Source of the DNA: Rothia nasisuis
GTDB taxonomy: Bacteria > Actinomycetota > Actinomycetes > Actinomycetales > Micrococcaceae
Assembly: GCF_928381405.1 (NCBI RefSeq)
Contig: NZ_CAKMSB010000012.1
Coordinates: forward strand, 18,602 to 82,601
Direction: 5' to 3'
Length of the DNA stretch: 64,000 nt
A program made the translations under genes and the position numbers. The notes under the pieces are model-generated. The model had not been told where the DNA came from and did no database searches. It saw only the letters and a list, made by a program, of their open reading frames with translations. Positions 52,220 to 61,163 of the stretch are shown in pieces; within the stretch, counting starts at the first letter, position 1; every line of letters starts with the position of its first letter.

Positions 52220-52960
52220 ATGGCTTCACGTGCTCACCGTTCACCGGCAACTCCCAGGCCCGTGAGTTCGGTTTCGGGCGTCATTGAGAGAATCACCGAT
52301 GTGCAACGCGAAATCATCGACTTCTATCGCACCAACGGTAAACCTCTCTTGCGCGGCTGGATTCATGCGGGCTTCGCACCCCTTGCCTTCATCGCAGGCA
52401 TCGTGCTCATTGTGCTCTCGGGAGGAGGGCCGGTAGGAGTCGCGTGCGCAATTTTTTCTCTGACCGGGGTGCTCCTCTTTGGCATTTCGGGCATCTACCA
52501 TCGCGGCTACTGGCCTGCCCGAGCTCGCATGATTCTCAAACGTCTAGATCACGCCAACATTACCCTGCTCATCGCCGGCACCTATACCCCCATCGCGCTC
52601 ACTCTGCTTGAGGGTAGCAGACAGGTAATCCTCCTGTGGAGTATCTGGGGTTGCGCCCTGTCTGTTACCCTCTTCCGTGTTTTCTGGACGAGCTCCCCCC
52701 GCTGGCTCTACACACCCATCTATGTGGTCATGGGCCTACTGGCGGTCTTCTACCTGGGTGACTTCTGGCAGGTCTCCCCCACTGCCACCGTGCTCATCAC
52801 AACCGGTGGAGCCACCTACATTGCCGGTGCGGTCTTTTACGGCACTAAACGCCCGGACATAGCCCCTCATGTTTTTGGCTTCCACGAGCTTTTTCACGTC
52901 TTCACCGTGCTCGGTTTTATTCAGCACTATATCGCGGTCGTCGTCGCTCTTTTTGTCTAA
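52220..52960 (+). CDS. Haemolysin III / PAQR family membrane protein
   Basis: The 246-residue protein has seven hydrophobic segments and the metal-site motifs of this family: LLFGISGIYHRGYWPARARM and LDHANITLLIAGTYTPIAL, then HVFGFHELFHVFTVLGFIQH with the two C-terminal His. The name comes from a Bacillus protein; the family is also related to adiponectin receptors, and the cellular role in actinobacteria is not established. It is divergent from uppS and ends at a hairpin. Confidence 0.92.
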   Translation: MASRAHRSPATPRPVSSVSGVIERITDVQREIIDFYRTNGKPLLRGWIHAGFAPLAFIAGIVLIVLSGGGPVGVACAIFSLTGVLLFGISGIYHRGYWPARARMILKRLDHANITLLIAGTYTPIALTLLEGSRQVILLWSIWGCALSVTLFRVFWTSSPRWLYTPIYVVMGLLAVFYLGDFWQVSPTATVLITTGGATYIAGAVFYGTKRPDIAPHVFGFHELFHVFTVLGFIQHYIAVVVALFV

Positions 52961-52977
52961 CCCCACCGTTAAACGCA

Positions 52978-53008
52978 GGGGAACCGCCATCACCGGGTTC
53001 GGTTCCCC
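52978..53008. terminator. Hairpin between the haemolysin-III gene and the small membrane protein gene
   Basis: GGGGAACCG (52978-52986) pairs with CGGTTCCCC (53000-53008). It lies between convergent genes. The U-run is short. Confidence 0.6.
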
Positions 53009-53038
53009 GTTGCCGTACCAGCCTTTACCTAACAGCCC

Positions 53039-53380
53039 CTAGTGGGGCCGCCGCAGGTGGTCTTGGGCCACGACCGCCTCGTCACGTACGGTGGGCTGAG
53101 CCTGCTCGGGTACTTTCTTACCCTCAGCCGCTGCTTGAGCAGCAGCGCGTTCCTCAGCCTCGCGGGCAATCGCGTATTCGCTCCGGTAGCGTAGGCGGCG
53201 GGCTCGGCGAGTCAAGTCAAGGCCCAGCAGGACGATGACCACAGCCAGCGTGAAAGTGACCAGAAAGCCAACGATACCCGGGGAACCGCGAAAGGAGCCG
53301 TCGGGGTTGACCGTGGTAATCACGGTCGGGGTCGCCTCAGCGGCGCGCAGAGTAAGTTCTGACAGGTTCAGTGCTGACAC
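53039..53380 (-). CDS. Small membrane protein adjacent to mca (unknown function)
   Basis: The 113-residue protein has one hydrophobic segment (PGIVGFLVTFTLAVVIVLLG) followed by a basic stretch (LTRRARRLRYRSEYAIARE) and an Ala/Glu-rich tail. Similar small proteins occur beside mca in related actinobacteria and are annotated as hypothetical. It follows mca by 89 bp on the same strand. No motif indicates an activity. It is credible as a gene from its codon pattern, clean start and conserved position. Confidence 0.7.
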   Translation of the reverse strand: MSALNLSELTLRAAEATPTVITTVNPDGSFRGSPGIVGFLVTFTLAVVIVLLGLDLTRRARRLRYRSEYAIAREAEERAAAQAAAEGKKVPEQAQPTVRDEAVVAQDHLRRPH

Positions 53381-53469
53381 GGTCGGTGAATCCTCGAAGT
53401 TAGGTGTACGGGCAGGAGCCTGGTGGCACGCACTGTCTATTCTACGCAGAAAGGCCAGGCCCGGCGTCC

Positions 53470-54429
53470 TTATCGTCTGAAGTCGATTCCGGCAGAGAAG
53501 GAGGTTTCGGGCAGTTCGGTGCGCACACGGGCGTGAGCCAGAACGTAGTCTTCAAAGGGCCAAATCTTGCTTTGCACCTCGGGCGAGACCGCGAAGAACA
53601 TGGAGTCCGGCGGTACCTGTGAGGCGTGGGCGTGTAGAGCCTGATCGCGTTTCTCAAAGAACTCTGAGGATGCGATGCGGGTGGTGGTCTGGTGGCGGGA
53701 GACCGGGGGGCGGTGACCTTCAGCGTCCTCCTCCAGGGCCATAGCAACCCAGCGGGCGAAGGGCGACTCCAGCCCCGCTTGCTCAAAGTAGCTATGGAAG
53801 GCCAGCATACGATCCATGTTGAAGGCCCGGTCGTAGTAAATCTTTGCAACCTGCCAGGGTTCACCGGTACCGGGGTAGGCCCGGGGGTCGCCTGCTTTTT
53901 CGAAAGCCTCCATAGAGACCCGGTGGGTCATAATGTGGTCAGGGTGGGGGTAGCCACCAATTTCGTCATAGGTGAGAATCACATGGGGTTTGAAGTCACG
54001 CACCAGGCGCACCAGTGGCGCTGCGGCCTGTTCCAAGGGCAGGGACGCAAACGAACCGTAAGGTAGCGGCGGTAGCGGGTCACCCTCGGGCAGGCCTGAA
54101 TCCACAAAACCAATCCAGCGGTGCTCGATACCCAGAATCTCAGCGGCTTGCTTCATTTCCTGGCGGCGCACCCCCGGCAGATCACGGTGGGCAGCGGGGT
54201 TGGAGTCGACGGCAGGGTTTAGAATATCGCCGCGTTCCCCACCGGTCATTGAGGCCACCATCACGCGGGCACCGCGCGCCCCATAGGCCGCCATTGATGC
54301 CGCCCCCTTCGAAGATTCATCGTCTGGGTGAGCATGAACCGCAAGAATGCGCAGGCCGGTGTAGTCATGATCTAGTGGTGCTACCAGGGCAGGGTCGTAG
54401 CCAGAGGTGGGTGAATCGGTGACGCTCAT
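53470..54429 (-). CDS. mca: Mycothiol S-conjugate amidase
   Basis: The 319-residue zinc amidase cleaves mycothiol conjugates, releasing a mercapturic acid for export. LAVHAHPDDESSKGAAS gives the first metal motif (H-P-D-D-E), ASMTGGERGDILNP and DEIGGYPHPDHIMTH the second His, and DSGLPEGDPLPPLPYGSFAS is a family stretch that distinguishes Mca from MshB. GGAG lies 7 nt before the ATG. Its presence shows that the organism uses mycothiol rather than glutathione, which bears on the missing glutathione-dependent isomerase in the homogentisate operon. Confidence 0.95.
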   Translation of the reverse strand: MSVTDSPTSGYDPALVAPLDHDYTGLRILAVHAHPDDESSKGAASMAAYGARGARVMVASMTGGERGDILNPAVDSNPAAHRDLPGVRRQEMKQAAEILGIEHRWIGFVDSGLPEGDPLPPLPYGSFASLPLEQAAAPLVRLVRDFKPHVILTYDEIGGYPHPDHIMTHRVSMEAFEKAGDPRAYPGTGEPWQVAKIYYDRAFNMDRMLAFHSYFEQAGLESPFARWVAMALEEDAEGHRPPVSRHQTTTRIASSEFFEKRDQALHAHASQVPPDSMFFAVSPEVQSKIWPFEDYVLAHARVRTELPETSFSAGIDFRR

Positions 54430-54585
54430 GCGAAAACTCCATGGAACTGGGTGACGGTCTCAGTGTTTGGGGTATCGTAAGGTGAAGACACCCGTGCATA
54501 CACACGCGTCAATTCTACCCGCCCCCAAGGAGCTGGCCGCTCCCCTGTGACCCTGTATGACCCAGGCTGAAAGGTTTGGTCCTGC

Positions 54586-54993
54586 ATGACCGATACCCAT
54601 CTCTCCACTCGCTACGGCGCTAAGCCGCAGCGTAGGCCCCTGCCCCAGTACTTCTGGTACGTGCTGACGGCCTGCGCAGTGCTGGCGGGGGTAGCCTTTG
54701 TGTTCTGGGTTCAGTCAGCCGATAGTGACCAGCCCTCAGGCCGCGACGTAGGGTTTGAGCTCACCAGCTCCGACGAGGTGCAGCTGACCTTCGAGGTCAG
54801 CAAGAGAGCTGAAGATACAGCCATCTGCGCCATTAAAGCCCTCAACACCGCTGGCGCTCCGGTTGGTTGGAAGGAGGTGGCGATCGGCCCCTACGCAGAT
54901 GATCAGGGTAATGGCATCTCGGTGCAGACCGTGCACCTGCGTGTGCTCGGTGAGGCCACCACCGTCACCGTCGACACCTGTTGGAAGGCTTAG
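54586..54993 (+). CDS. DUF4307 family membrane protein
   Basis: The 135-residue protein has an N-terminal RYGAKPQRRPLPQYFWYVLT, one membrane segment and an external domain ending VTVDTCWKA. YGxxP near the start and the terminal 'xVxxCW' match the actinobacterial DUF4307 family, regularly found between mca and greA, as here. AAAGG lies about 10 nt before the ATG. Function is unknown. Confidence 0.85.
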   Translation: MTDTHLSTRYGAKPQRRPLPQYFWYVLTACAVLAGVAFVFWVQSADSDQPSGRDVGFELTSSDEVQLTFEVSKRAEDTAICAIKALNTAGAPVGWKEVAIGPYADDQGNGISVQTVHLRVLGEATTVTVDTCWKA

Positions 54994-55178
54994 ATAGCCC
55001 CGACCGCCCACCGCAGGTTTTCTCTACCGGGGTAAAGTGGCATCTCATGCAAGGCACCTGGGTAGACTAAGCAGAAACGCACACGGCAGCACCCTGACCT
55101 CTTGCGGGTCTGCCATCACAACTCACGCGGTGCAATTGCCCTCCCGGCAGTACACCGCTTCTTTCAAGGGAGTACACC

Positions 55179-55679
55179 ATGACTGAAAACGAAGGCGCTT
55201 GGCTCACTCAGGAGGCCTACGACAAGCTCCAGGCAGAGCTTGAGTACCTCTCAGGCCCCTACCGCCAGGAAATCATTGACCGCATCTCAGCTGCCCGCGA
55301 CGAGGGTGACCTCAAGGAAAACGGCGGCTACCACGCGGCCCGCGAGGAACAGGGCAAGAACGAAGGCCGTATAGCCCAGCTCAAGCACCTACTAGAGACT
55401 GCTGTGGTCTCTGATCAGCCCGTTGCTGATGATGGTGTAGTCGAATCCGGCATGGTCGTTGAAGCCAAAATCGCAGGTAAGACCATGACCTTTCTGCTAG
55501 GCTCCCGCGAAGTGGCCGATACTCTGGTCGGCGGCTCCGACCTTCAGGTCTTCTCCGAAAAGTCCCCTATGGGTGCCGCCATCTACGGCCACAAGGTGGG
55601 CGACGAGCTGACCTACGAGGCCCCGAACGGTCAGCAAATTCCCGTGAAGATTGTCTCCGCTAAGCCCTTCCAGGGCTAA
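55179..55679 (+). CDS. greA: Transcription elongation factor GreA
   Basis: The 166-residue factor rescues backtracked RNA polymerase. The coiled coil has WLTQEAYDKLQAELEYLSG and SAARDEGDLKENGGYHAARE with the acidic tip D-E-G-D-L-K-E-N. The C-terminal FKBP-like domain has FLLGSREVADT and SPMGAAIYGHKVGDELTYEA. AAGGGAG precedes the ATG. A TAGACT at 55063-55068 may be its -10 box. Normal length; mca, DUF4307 and greA form a conserved actinobacterial neighbourhood. Confidence 0.96.
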   Translation: MTENEGAWLTQEAYDKLQAELEYLSGPYRQEIIDRISAARDEGDLKENGGYHAAREEQGKNEGRIAQLKHLLETAVVSDQPVADDGVVESGMVVEAKIAGKTMTFLLGSREVADTLVGGSDLQVFSEKSPMGAAIYGHKVGDELTYEAPNGQQIPVKIVSAKPFQG

Positions 55680-55699
55680 ACCAGCCACCGGCAGATATG

Positions 55700-55762
55700 A
55701 CCGAAGCCCGGTCGTCCTTCTCCCCTTTTGTGGGGTACGGACGCCCGGGCTTCGGTTTATCT
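55700..55762 (+). terminator. Terminator after greA
   Basis: ACCGAAGCCCGG (55700-55711) pairs with CCGGGCTTCGGT (55745-55756). Inner arms CGTCC/GGACG and CCCC/GGGG extend the structure. TTTAT follows. Confidence 0.85.
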
Positions 55763-55791
55763 TGACCGGAAGATTCAGACACAGAATCTCC

Positions 55792-57048
55792 TTAGTACAC
55801 AACGATTGGCTTATAGCCCTCAGCTTCCAGGGCTGCGATGACCTCCTTGCAGTGGTCTACGCCCTTGGTCTCCATGTCGATGGTGATGGAGACATCACCC
55901 ATGGAGAGCGCACCGCCCAAGCGGGTATGGTCTACCCCGGTCACGTTGGCGTCGTGCTCTGAGATGATGCGTGAGATAGTAGTCAGCTCGCCGGGGCGGT
56001 CGTTGAGCATGAGTTTGACGGTCATATAACGGCCGGCAGCTGACAGGCCTCGCTGAATCACCTTGAGCATGAGCATAGGGTCAATGTTGCCACCCGAGAG
56101 CAAACAAACGGTGGTGCCCAGGTCGCCGTAGGACTCAGCCAGTGAACCGCTCATCAGCGCCGCCACCGGCACGGAGCCTGCCGGTTCAACGACCAGTTTG
56201 TTGCGTTCAAGGAGGAAGATGAGGGCGCGGGCTATTTCGTCCTCAGAAACCGTGTGTACATCATCGACCAGGTTCTTGATGATGGTGAAGGGAAGTTGCC
56301 CGGGGCGGCCCACCGCGATGCCATCCGCAATGGTTGAAACCTTCTTGAGCGGCACCAGGGCGTCAGCGGCCAGGGAGGGCGGGTAGGCCGCCGCGTGCTC
56401 AGCCTGCACCCCGATAATGCGGATCTTCTTGCCCAGCTTCTGTTCCAGTGAACGTACCGCAATGGAGAGACCTGCCAGCAGGCCCCCGCCACCCACGCCG
56501 ACCAGGATGGTGTCAACGTCCGGCACCTGCTCCAGGATCTCTAGTCCCAGGGTGCCCTGGCCCGCGATGATATCTGCGTTGTCGAAGGGATGCACAAAGA
56601 CAGCGCCGGTTTCTTTGGCATAGCGCTTGGCCTCAGCCAGGGCCTCGTCCACGTTTATACCGTGCAAGATTACCTCGGCCCCGTGACTTCTGGTAGCGGC
56701 GATCTTGGGTAGGGCAGCTCCCTGGGGCATGTAGATACGGGCGGCGATACCTAGGCGGGAAGCTGCCAGGGCAACACCTTGGGCGTGGTTGCCTGCCGAC
56801 GCCGCCACTACGCCCACGGCCTTCTCCGCTTCGGTGAGCTTGGCCATGCGCACGTAGGCGCCACGCACCTTGAAAGACCCCGAGCGTTGCAGGTTCTCAC
56901 ATTTGAGATAGACTTCAGAGCCCAGTTGCTCGCTGAGGGCACGGGAGTGCGCAACGGGGGTACGTTCAATGACGCCGTCAAGGAGGCGGGCTGCGTCTTC
57001 AATCTGACCGACGCTCACGGGAAGCTCTACCGGGGCGGGTGCTTGCAT
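55792..57048 (-). CDS. ilvA: Threonine ammonia-lyase with ACT domain
   Basis: The 418-residue PLP enzyme converts threonine to 2-oxobutanoate. YLKCENLQRSGSFKVRGAYV holds the PLP Lys, ASAGNHAQGVALAASRLG and TILVGVGGGGLLAGLSIAV the cofactor and phosphate loops, and the C-terminal 80 residues form an ACT domain (MTVKLMLNDRPGELTTISRI). One ACT domain and this length fit the TdcB/short IlvA type rather than the 500-residue two-ACT enzyme. It is convergent with greA. Biosynthetic or catabolic use cannot be told. Confidence 0.95.
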   Translation of the reverse strand: MQAPAPVELPVSVGQIEDAARLLDGVIERTPVAHSRALSEQLGSEVYLKCENLQRSGSFKVRGAYVRMAKLTEAEKAVGVVAASAGNHAQGVALAASRLGIAARIYMPQGAALPKIAATRSHGAEVILHGINVDEALAEAKRYAKETGAVFVHPFDNADIIAGQGTLGLEILEQVPDVDTILVGVGGGGLLAGLSIAVRSLEQKLGKKIRIIGVQAEHAAAYPPSLAADALVPLKKVSTIADGIAVGRPGQLPFTIIKNLVDDVHTVSEDEIARALIFLLERNKLVVEPAGSVPVAALMSGSLAESYGDLGTTVCLLSGGNIDPMLMLKVIQRGLSAAGRYMTVKLMLNDRPGELTTISRIISEHDANVTGVDHTRLGGALSMGDVSITIDMETKGVDHCKEVIAALEAEGYKPIVVY

Positions 57049-57072
57049 CTTTACCTCGTCTTGTCTTATATC

Positions 57073-58332
57073 TTATTTCTGAGCGCCGTTGTTGATGGCT
57101 TCTAGGGCATCTTCGTCGGCTTTTTCCGCTTCCTTAATACGGTTCAGACGTTCCTTCACCTTCTCGGCGATGTCCTTCTTCTCCCGTCGCCTGATTTCGT
57201 GCGGGTAGAGGAACGCTGTTTCACGGATGTCTGGATCGTTTTCCCATTCACGGCCCGCCAGATACCTGATGATGGTATTGACCACGGCCAGTACAGGCAC
57301 CGCGAAGAGCGCACCTACGATGCCGTACAGTATGGAACCACCAACCACGGCGATGACCACAGCCAGCGGGTGCAGGGATACTGCCTTGCCCATGACCAGT
57401 GGCTGCAGAATATTAGATTCAATCTGCTGCACAATCAGAACCATAGCCAGCATAATCAGCGCGTTCACAAGGCCGTTAGCTACCAGCGCCAGTAGGACGG
57501 CGATAGCGCCAGTGAGCAGTGCGCCCACTACGGGTATAAAGGATCCCAGGAACACAAGGACGCCCAGTGGCAATGCCAGCGGCACTCCCAAGAAGAAGGC
57601 GGAGAGACCGATGCCCACCGCGTCCACTGCGGCCACAAAGACCTGAACCCGCACGTAGGAAACCAGAGACTTCCAGCCCCGGCGGCCCGCGCCGTTCACT
57701 GCTCGACGTGAGGCTCGGGGGAAAAGTTTAACGACGAAGAGCCAAATCCGCTCGCCCTCCATCAGGAAGAAGATGAGGGTGAAGAGAACGATGACCAGAC
57801 CGGTGCCGAGGTCCGCAGCGGTTGAACCAACGGAAGCAACTCCATCGAGAATGCTGGAGGTGTTGGCCTGCAAGGTGGTGAGTAGCTGGCTGATGTACTG
57901 GTCAATCTGATCAGCGCCCAAATCGATGGGCAGGTTGTTGAGCAGGGCAACCAGCTGATTCCAGCCCTCAATGACCTGGTCGGAGAGGGAGGAAAAACCG
58001 GAGGTCAGCTGCTGGCCGACCATAGCAAGGAGCCCTATGACCCCCACAATCAGGCCAAGCTCTGTGATAGCGGTAGCTATACCCGCATGAATACGGTTCC
58101 TGCGGAAGAAATAGACTACGGGGGAAAGCAGGCCCGCCAGCAGAGCCGCAATCATTACGGAAATGACAATGAGAGAAACTTTAGACAGCATCCAGTACAG
58201 AGCTGCGCCGGCAATTCCAACAATCATCAGGCGCCAAGCCCAGGCAGCGGCAGTCTGCAGGGCAAAAGGCACGTGGCTGTCAGAAACAGGCCCCGGCTTA
58301 AATTGGGGTGAATCAGGGATATTGGCACTCAT
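57073..58332 (-). CDS. AI-2E family transporter (PerM/YdiK-like)
   Basis: The 419-residue membrane protein has about eight hydrophobic segments with a central amphipathic domain (GWNQLVALLNNLPIDLG). FFLGVPLALPLGVLVFLGSF, FIPVVGALLTGAIAVLLAL and VQQIESNILQPLVMGKAVSL, ending HPLAVVIAVVGGSILYGIVG, are highly conserved in the AI-2E/PerM family. The C-terminal 60 residues are charged and likely cytoplasmic. The substrate is not established for most members, so export of autoinducer-2 should not be assumed. It lies 24 bp upstream of ilvA on the same strand. Confidence 0.92.
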   Translation of the reverse strand: MSANIPDSPQFKPGPVSDSHVPFALQTAAAWAWRLMIVGIAGAALYWMLSKVSLIVISVMIAALLAGLLSPVVYFFRRNRIHAGIATAITELGLIVGVIGLLAMVGQQLTSGFSSLSDQVIEGWNQLVALLNNLPIDLGADQIDQYISQLLTTLQANTSSILDGVASVGSTAADLGTGLVIVLFTLIFFLMEGERIWLFVVKLFPRASRRAVNGAGRRGWKSLVSYVRVQVFVAAVDAVGIGLSAFFLGVPLALPLGVLVFLGSFIPVVGALLTGAIAVLLALVANGLVNALIMLAMVLIVQQIESNILQPLVMGKAVSLHPLAVVIAVVGGSILYGIVGALFAVPVLAVVNTIIRYLAGREWENDPDIRETAFLYPHEIRRREKKDIAEKVKERLNRIKEAEKADEDALEAINNGAQK

Positions 58333-58489
58333 GCTCTCTATCTTCCCACGTTTACTTGCTTTTGTGGTGCCCCACAGTTCGAATCGCGGTCAGGGCGTGA
58401 CCAAACTCGCGCAGACTGAGGGGGTACAAATGGCCCGGTGGGAGCACCTCTCTCGTCGTCCTCGTGACTCCCCCCATAGGGCAAAGAAT

Positions 58490-58524
58490 GAGGGCAGAAG
58501 CACCCAGCCGGTGCTTCTGCCCTC
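58490..58524. terminator. Perfect hairpin after the BI-1 family gene
   Basis: GAGGGCAGAAGCACC (58490-58504) and GGTGCTTCTGCCCTC (58510-58524) form a perfect 15-bp stem with a 5-nt loop, 20 bp downstream of the minus-strand BI-1 gene. The minus-strand tail ATTCTTTG is moderately U-rich. Confidence 0.75.
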
Positions 58525-58543
58525 GCTTATCTAGCAGAGTGAT

Positions 58544-59455
58544 TTAGTTATCTGCCATAGAGCGCACGTAGTAGAGGATGCGCAGGATCTCAATGTAGAG
58601 CCAGACCAGTGAAACGACCAGGCCGAAGGCGATGCGCCATGACTCCCGTTCGGGGGCACCCATCTTGATTGCCTCGGAGGCGTGTGTGAAATCCAGTAGC
58701 AGGGAGTAGGTGGCCAGAAGCACGGCAAAGAGGCCGATAATCAGCCCCAGGGGGATGCCCATGACCTCAACGCTACGAGCGTTGAAGTCGAAGAAAATGG
58801 CAGTGACCATGTTGACCAGGCAGAAAACCGCGTACGAGATGGTAGCAACCATGAAGAAGCGGGTCAGCTTGGCCGTAGCACGCAACTTACCCGAAGAGTA
58901 AAGACCCAGGATGGTTGCGAACACGATGACGGTCGCCAGAACCGCCTGCACCACGATGCCCGGGTAGGAGGCTTCAAACATGCGGGAGATACCACCGACC
59001 AGGAGGCCCTCCATGATTGAATAGGCCATGACCAGGGCGGGCGAAACCTTCTTCTTCACCGCGTTGACGATACCGAGCACCAGGCCGCCAAGCAGACCGA
59101 CGAACATCAAAGCGGGTACGTACCAGGCAACGGCGGCACCGACGACTACCAGACCCAGGTTAAGGGCGGTCTTCATAATGACATCGTTAATGGTCAGGCG
59201 ATTGGTATCAGCCGGGGTGGCGGTACCGGCGTTGTACATCTGGTTCAGCTCATCAGCCGAGGGCTGCTGGCCGTACTGGCCTGCGTACTGGCCTGGCTGA
59301 CCAGGCTGGTAGGTACCGTAGGGGGCCTGGCCTTGGGCATAGGGGTTCTGCTGCCCGTAGGGGTTGGCGGTGGTAGTTCCACCGGCTCCGAACTGACCAA
59401 AGCGCGGGTCTCCCGCAGGCTTCGTCATTTTGTTAATCAGGGGGTTACCTGCCAC
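58544..59455 (-). CDS. Bax inhibitor-1 / YccA family membrane protein
   Basis: The 303-residue protein has a Gly/Gln/Tyr-rich cytoplasmic N-terminus of about 80 residues (PYGQQNPYAQGQAPYGTYQ) and seven hydrophobic segments with MAYSIMEGLLVGGISRMFEA, FNARSVEVMGIPLGLIIG and SWRIAFGLVVSLVWLYIEIL, typical of the actinobacterial BI-1/YccA group. The start is GTG 59455 with AGGAG upstream. Function in bacteria is unsettled; calcium/proton leak activity is known from a Bacillus homologue. It ends at a strong hairpin. Confidence 0.93.
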   Translation of the reverse strand: MAGNPLINKMTKPAGDPRFGQFGAGGTTTANPYGQQNPYAQGQAPYGTYQPGQPGQYAGQYGQQPSADELNQMYNAGTATPADTNRLTINDVIMKTALNLGLVVVGAAVAWYVPALMFVGLLGGLVLGIVNAVKKKVSPALVMAYSIMEGLLVGGISRMFEASYPGIVVQAVLATVIVFATILGLYSSGKLRATAKLTRFFMVATISYAVFCLVNMVTAIFFDFNARSVEVMGIPLGLIIGLFAVLLATYSLLLDFTHASEAIKMGAPERESWRIAFGLVVSLVWLYIEILRILYYVRSMADN

Positions 59456-59563
59456 GGCTGTGTTCTCCTAGTAAATAGTCGTGGGATAATGCTGCTTCTA
59501 CCCTATCGGATACAGTCAGTTTTTCTCCACTTTTTCTCTGGAAGAGAGCACAGCTCAGGGCGC

Positions 59564-60457
59564 TTACCTGTGTGTATAGGCACCGGTCAGTTCTGTCTCA
59601 AGGAAGTTGAGCACAGCTCCGTCATCATTAGAACCAATCGTCACATCGGTATGGGGCGCTAGGGTCGGGTCAGAATGTTCCATCGCAATGGACCGGCCCG
59701 CCACCTGAAACATTTCTAGGTCGTTGCCAGAGTCACCGATAGCCGTAGTCTCTGCCATATCGATACCGAGGTGGCCTGCCAGCCAGCTCAGACCGTGGCC
59801 CTTATGATTGCCAGCAAGAATGAGGTCGATGGCGCCAAAGCCGCTGGACGTCGCTGCGATGCCAGCGGGAAGTGACTGGTGAAGGCGCCCAATAGTATCG
59901 TAAATACCCTCCGTAGGGTCAGAATTGAGGGCGATTTTGACGATGGTATCGGTGATGGCGGCTGGGTCATCAGTGGCTACCGCGTTGGGGTAAAAAGGAC
60001 GGATGGCGGTGATGGGATTCTGCGGGTCGTAGCCGGGAAGTTCAACGCCGACCTTGCTGACCTGCTCGTGCACACGGTCAGAGATAATCTTGAGACGATC
60101 TGTAGGCACATAGGAGTGGTGCCGGGCAGAAAGAATAATACCCAGAGCCGGGAAGGCATCTAGGGCAGCCAGGGACTGCTGAACCAGCTCTGGGGTGAAT
60201 CCCCACAGGGCTAGGTCATTGCCCTGATTATGGATAATGGCACCGTTCTCTGCAATGTAGTAGAGGTTCTCATGGTGCTCATGCCCAGCCATATACTGCT
60301 CAATTTTCGGCATCTGGTTTCCCGTTGCTACCGCTAGATAGGAGCCCTGCTGGGCGAGAAGATTCAGAACACGATCAAATTGATCGTGCTTATAGGTCTT
60401 ATGGCTACTGAGCAGGGTTCCGTCGAGGTCTACAGCGTAAAGGTGGGGTTTTGTCAT
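59564..60457 (-). CDS. HAD-superfamily hydrolase, Cof type
   Basis: The 297-residue protein has LYAVDLDGTLLSSHKTY (motif I, D-x-D-G-T), YLAVATGNQMPKI (motif II), GHGLSWLAGHLGID (Lys region) and TTAIGDSGNDLEMFQVAG (motif IV, G-D-x-x-N-D), with the large C2B cap of Cof-type sugar-phosphate phosphatases. Substrate is unknown. TAGAGT lies 7 nt before the ATG, so it is probably leaderless. It lies beside a decayed insertion sequence. Confidence 0.93.
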   Translation of the reverse strand: MTKPHLYAVDLDGTLLSSHKTYKHDQFDRVLNLLAQQGSYLAVATGNQMPKIEQYMAGHEHHENLYYIAENGAIIHNQGNDLALWGFTPELVQQSLAALDAFPALGIILSARHHSYVPTDRLKIISDRVHEQVSKVGVELPGYDPQNPITAIRPFYPNAVATDDPAAITDTIVKIALNSDPTEGIYDTIGRLHQSLPAGIAATSSGFGAIDLILAGNHKGHGLSWLAGHLGIDMAETTAIGDSGNDLEMFQVAGRSIAMEHSDPTLAPHTDVTIGSNDDGAVLNFLETELTGAYTHR

Positions 60458-60464
60458 GGTTTTA

Positions 60465-60470
60465 ACTCTA
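60465..60470 (-). promoter_or_regulatory. Leaderless -10 box for the HAD gene
   Basis: TAGAGT on the minus strand (60470-60465) is separated from the ATG at 60457 by 7 nt (TAAAACC), with no ribosome binding site. Confidence 0.55.
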
Positions 60471-60519
60471 CTGGCTACCTGCCTGCCCGGAGTTCAGGTT
60501 TGTTCTTGGTGACTATCAT

Positions 60520-61144
60520 TTGCTGGGGTTGATCCTTTTCACCGGGGTAAACAACAGCCGACCCCGGATTCCCCTTAAACCCAGCAAAACACTCAGTAGT
60601 AGCCTCAACAGCCTCACTGAAGTGCCCCGGGTTTTGTTCCTAGGCATTTGCCTCGGCTTAGACGTCGGCAAAACCAGCCACCACGCCACAGCCCTAGATG
60701 CAGCAGGTAAGAAACTCTGGGACAAACCCCTACCCCAATCAGAACCCAAAATCCGAGAACTCCTTACCAAACTCAGCGCCCAAGGAACTGTTCTGTTAGT
60801 AGTAGACCAACCCAAAACCACCGGTGCCCTACCGGTAGCTATCGCACAAGATATGGAAATCCAGGTTGCATACCTACCAGGTCTGACCATGCGCAGAGTA
60901 GCCGACCTCCACCCCGGTGAAGCCAAAACAGACGCCCGGGACGCCTACATCATCGGAAGAAACAGCCCACACCATGCCCCATACCCTGCACGGTATTACA
61001 GTGGCCGAAGAAACCACAGCAGAACTATCTATGCTCTGCGGATTCGATGACGACTTAGCAACGCAGGCCACCGCTGTTTCTAACCGTTTACGCGGTTTTC
61101 TCACCCAGATTCATCCGCATCTGGGGCCGTTGTCTAGTTGGTGA
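60520..61144 (+). pseudogene. IS110-family transposase remnant, frameshifted and truncated
   Basis: From about 60640 the frame reads LGICLGLDVGKTSHHATALD, then PGLTMRRVADLHPGEAKTDA and RDAYII, the N-terminal RuvC-like (DEDD) half of IS110-family transposases. Near 60954-60960 an extra base shifts the frame; the correct continuation is in the next frame (EETAHTMPHTLHGITVAEE, LSMLCGFDDDLATQATAVSN). It ends at 61144 after LTQIHPHLGPLSSW. The whole C-terminal Tnp20 domain with its catalytic Ser is missing, so it cannot be active. The first 40 or so codons from 60520 are probably flanking DNA. Confidence 0.85.
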
Positions 61145-61163
61145 GTGTGGGGTGGCTTCCTAC

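Noticed and set aside
57073..58332. Autoinducer-2 exporter function
   Set aside because: The family name comes from one member; the sequence supports only family membership.
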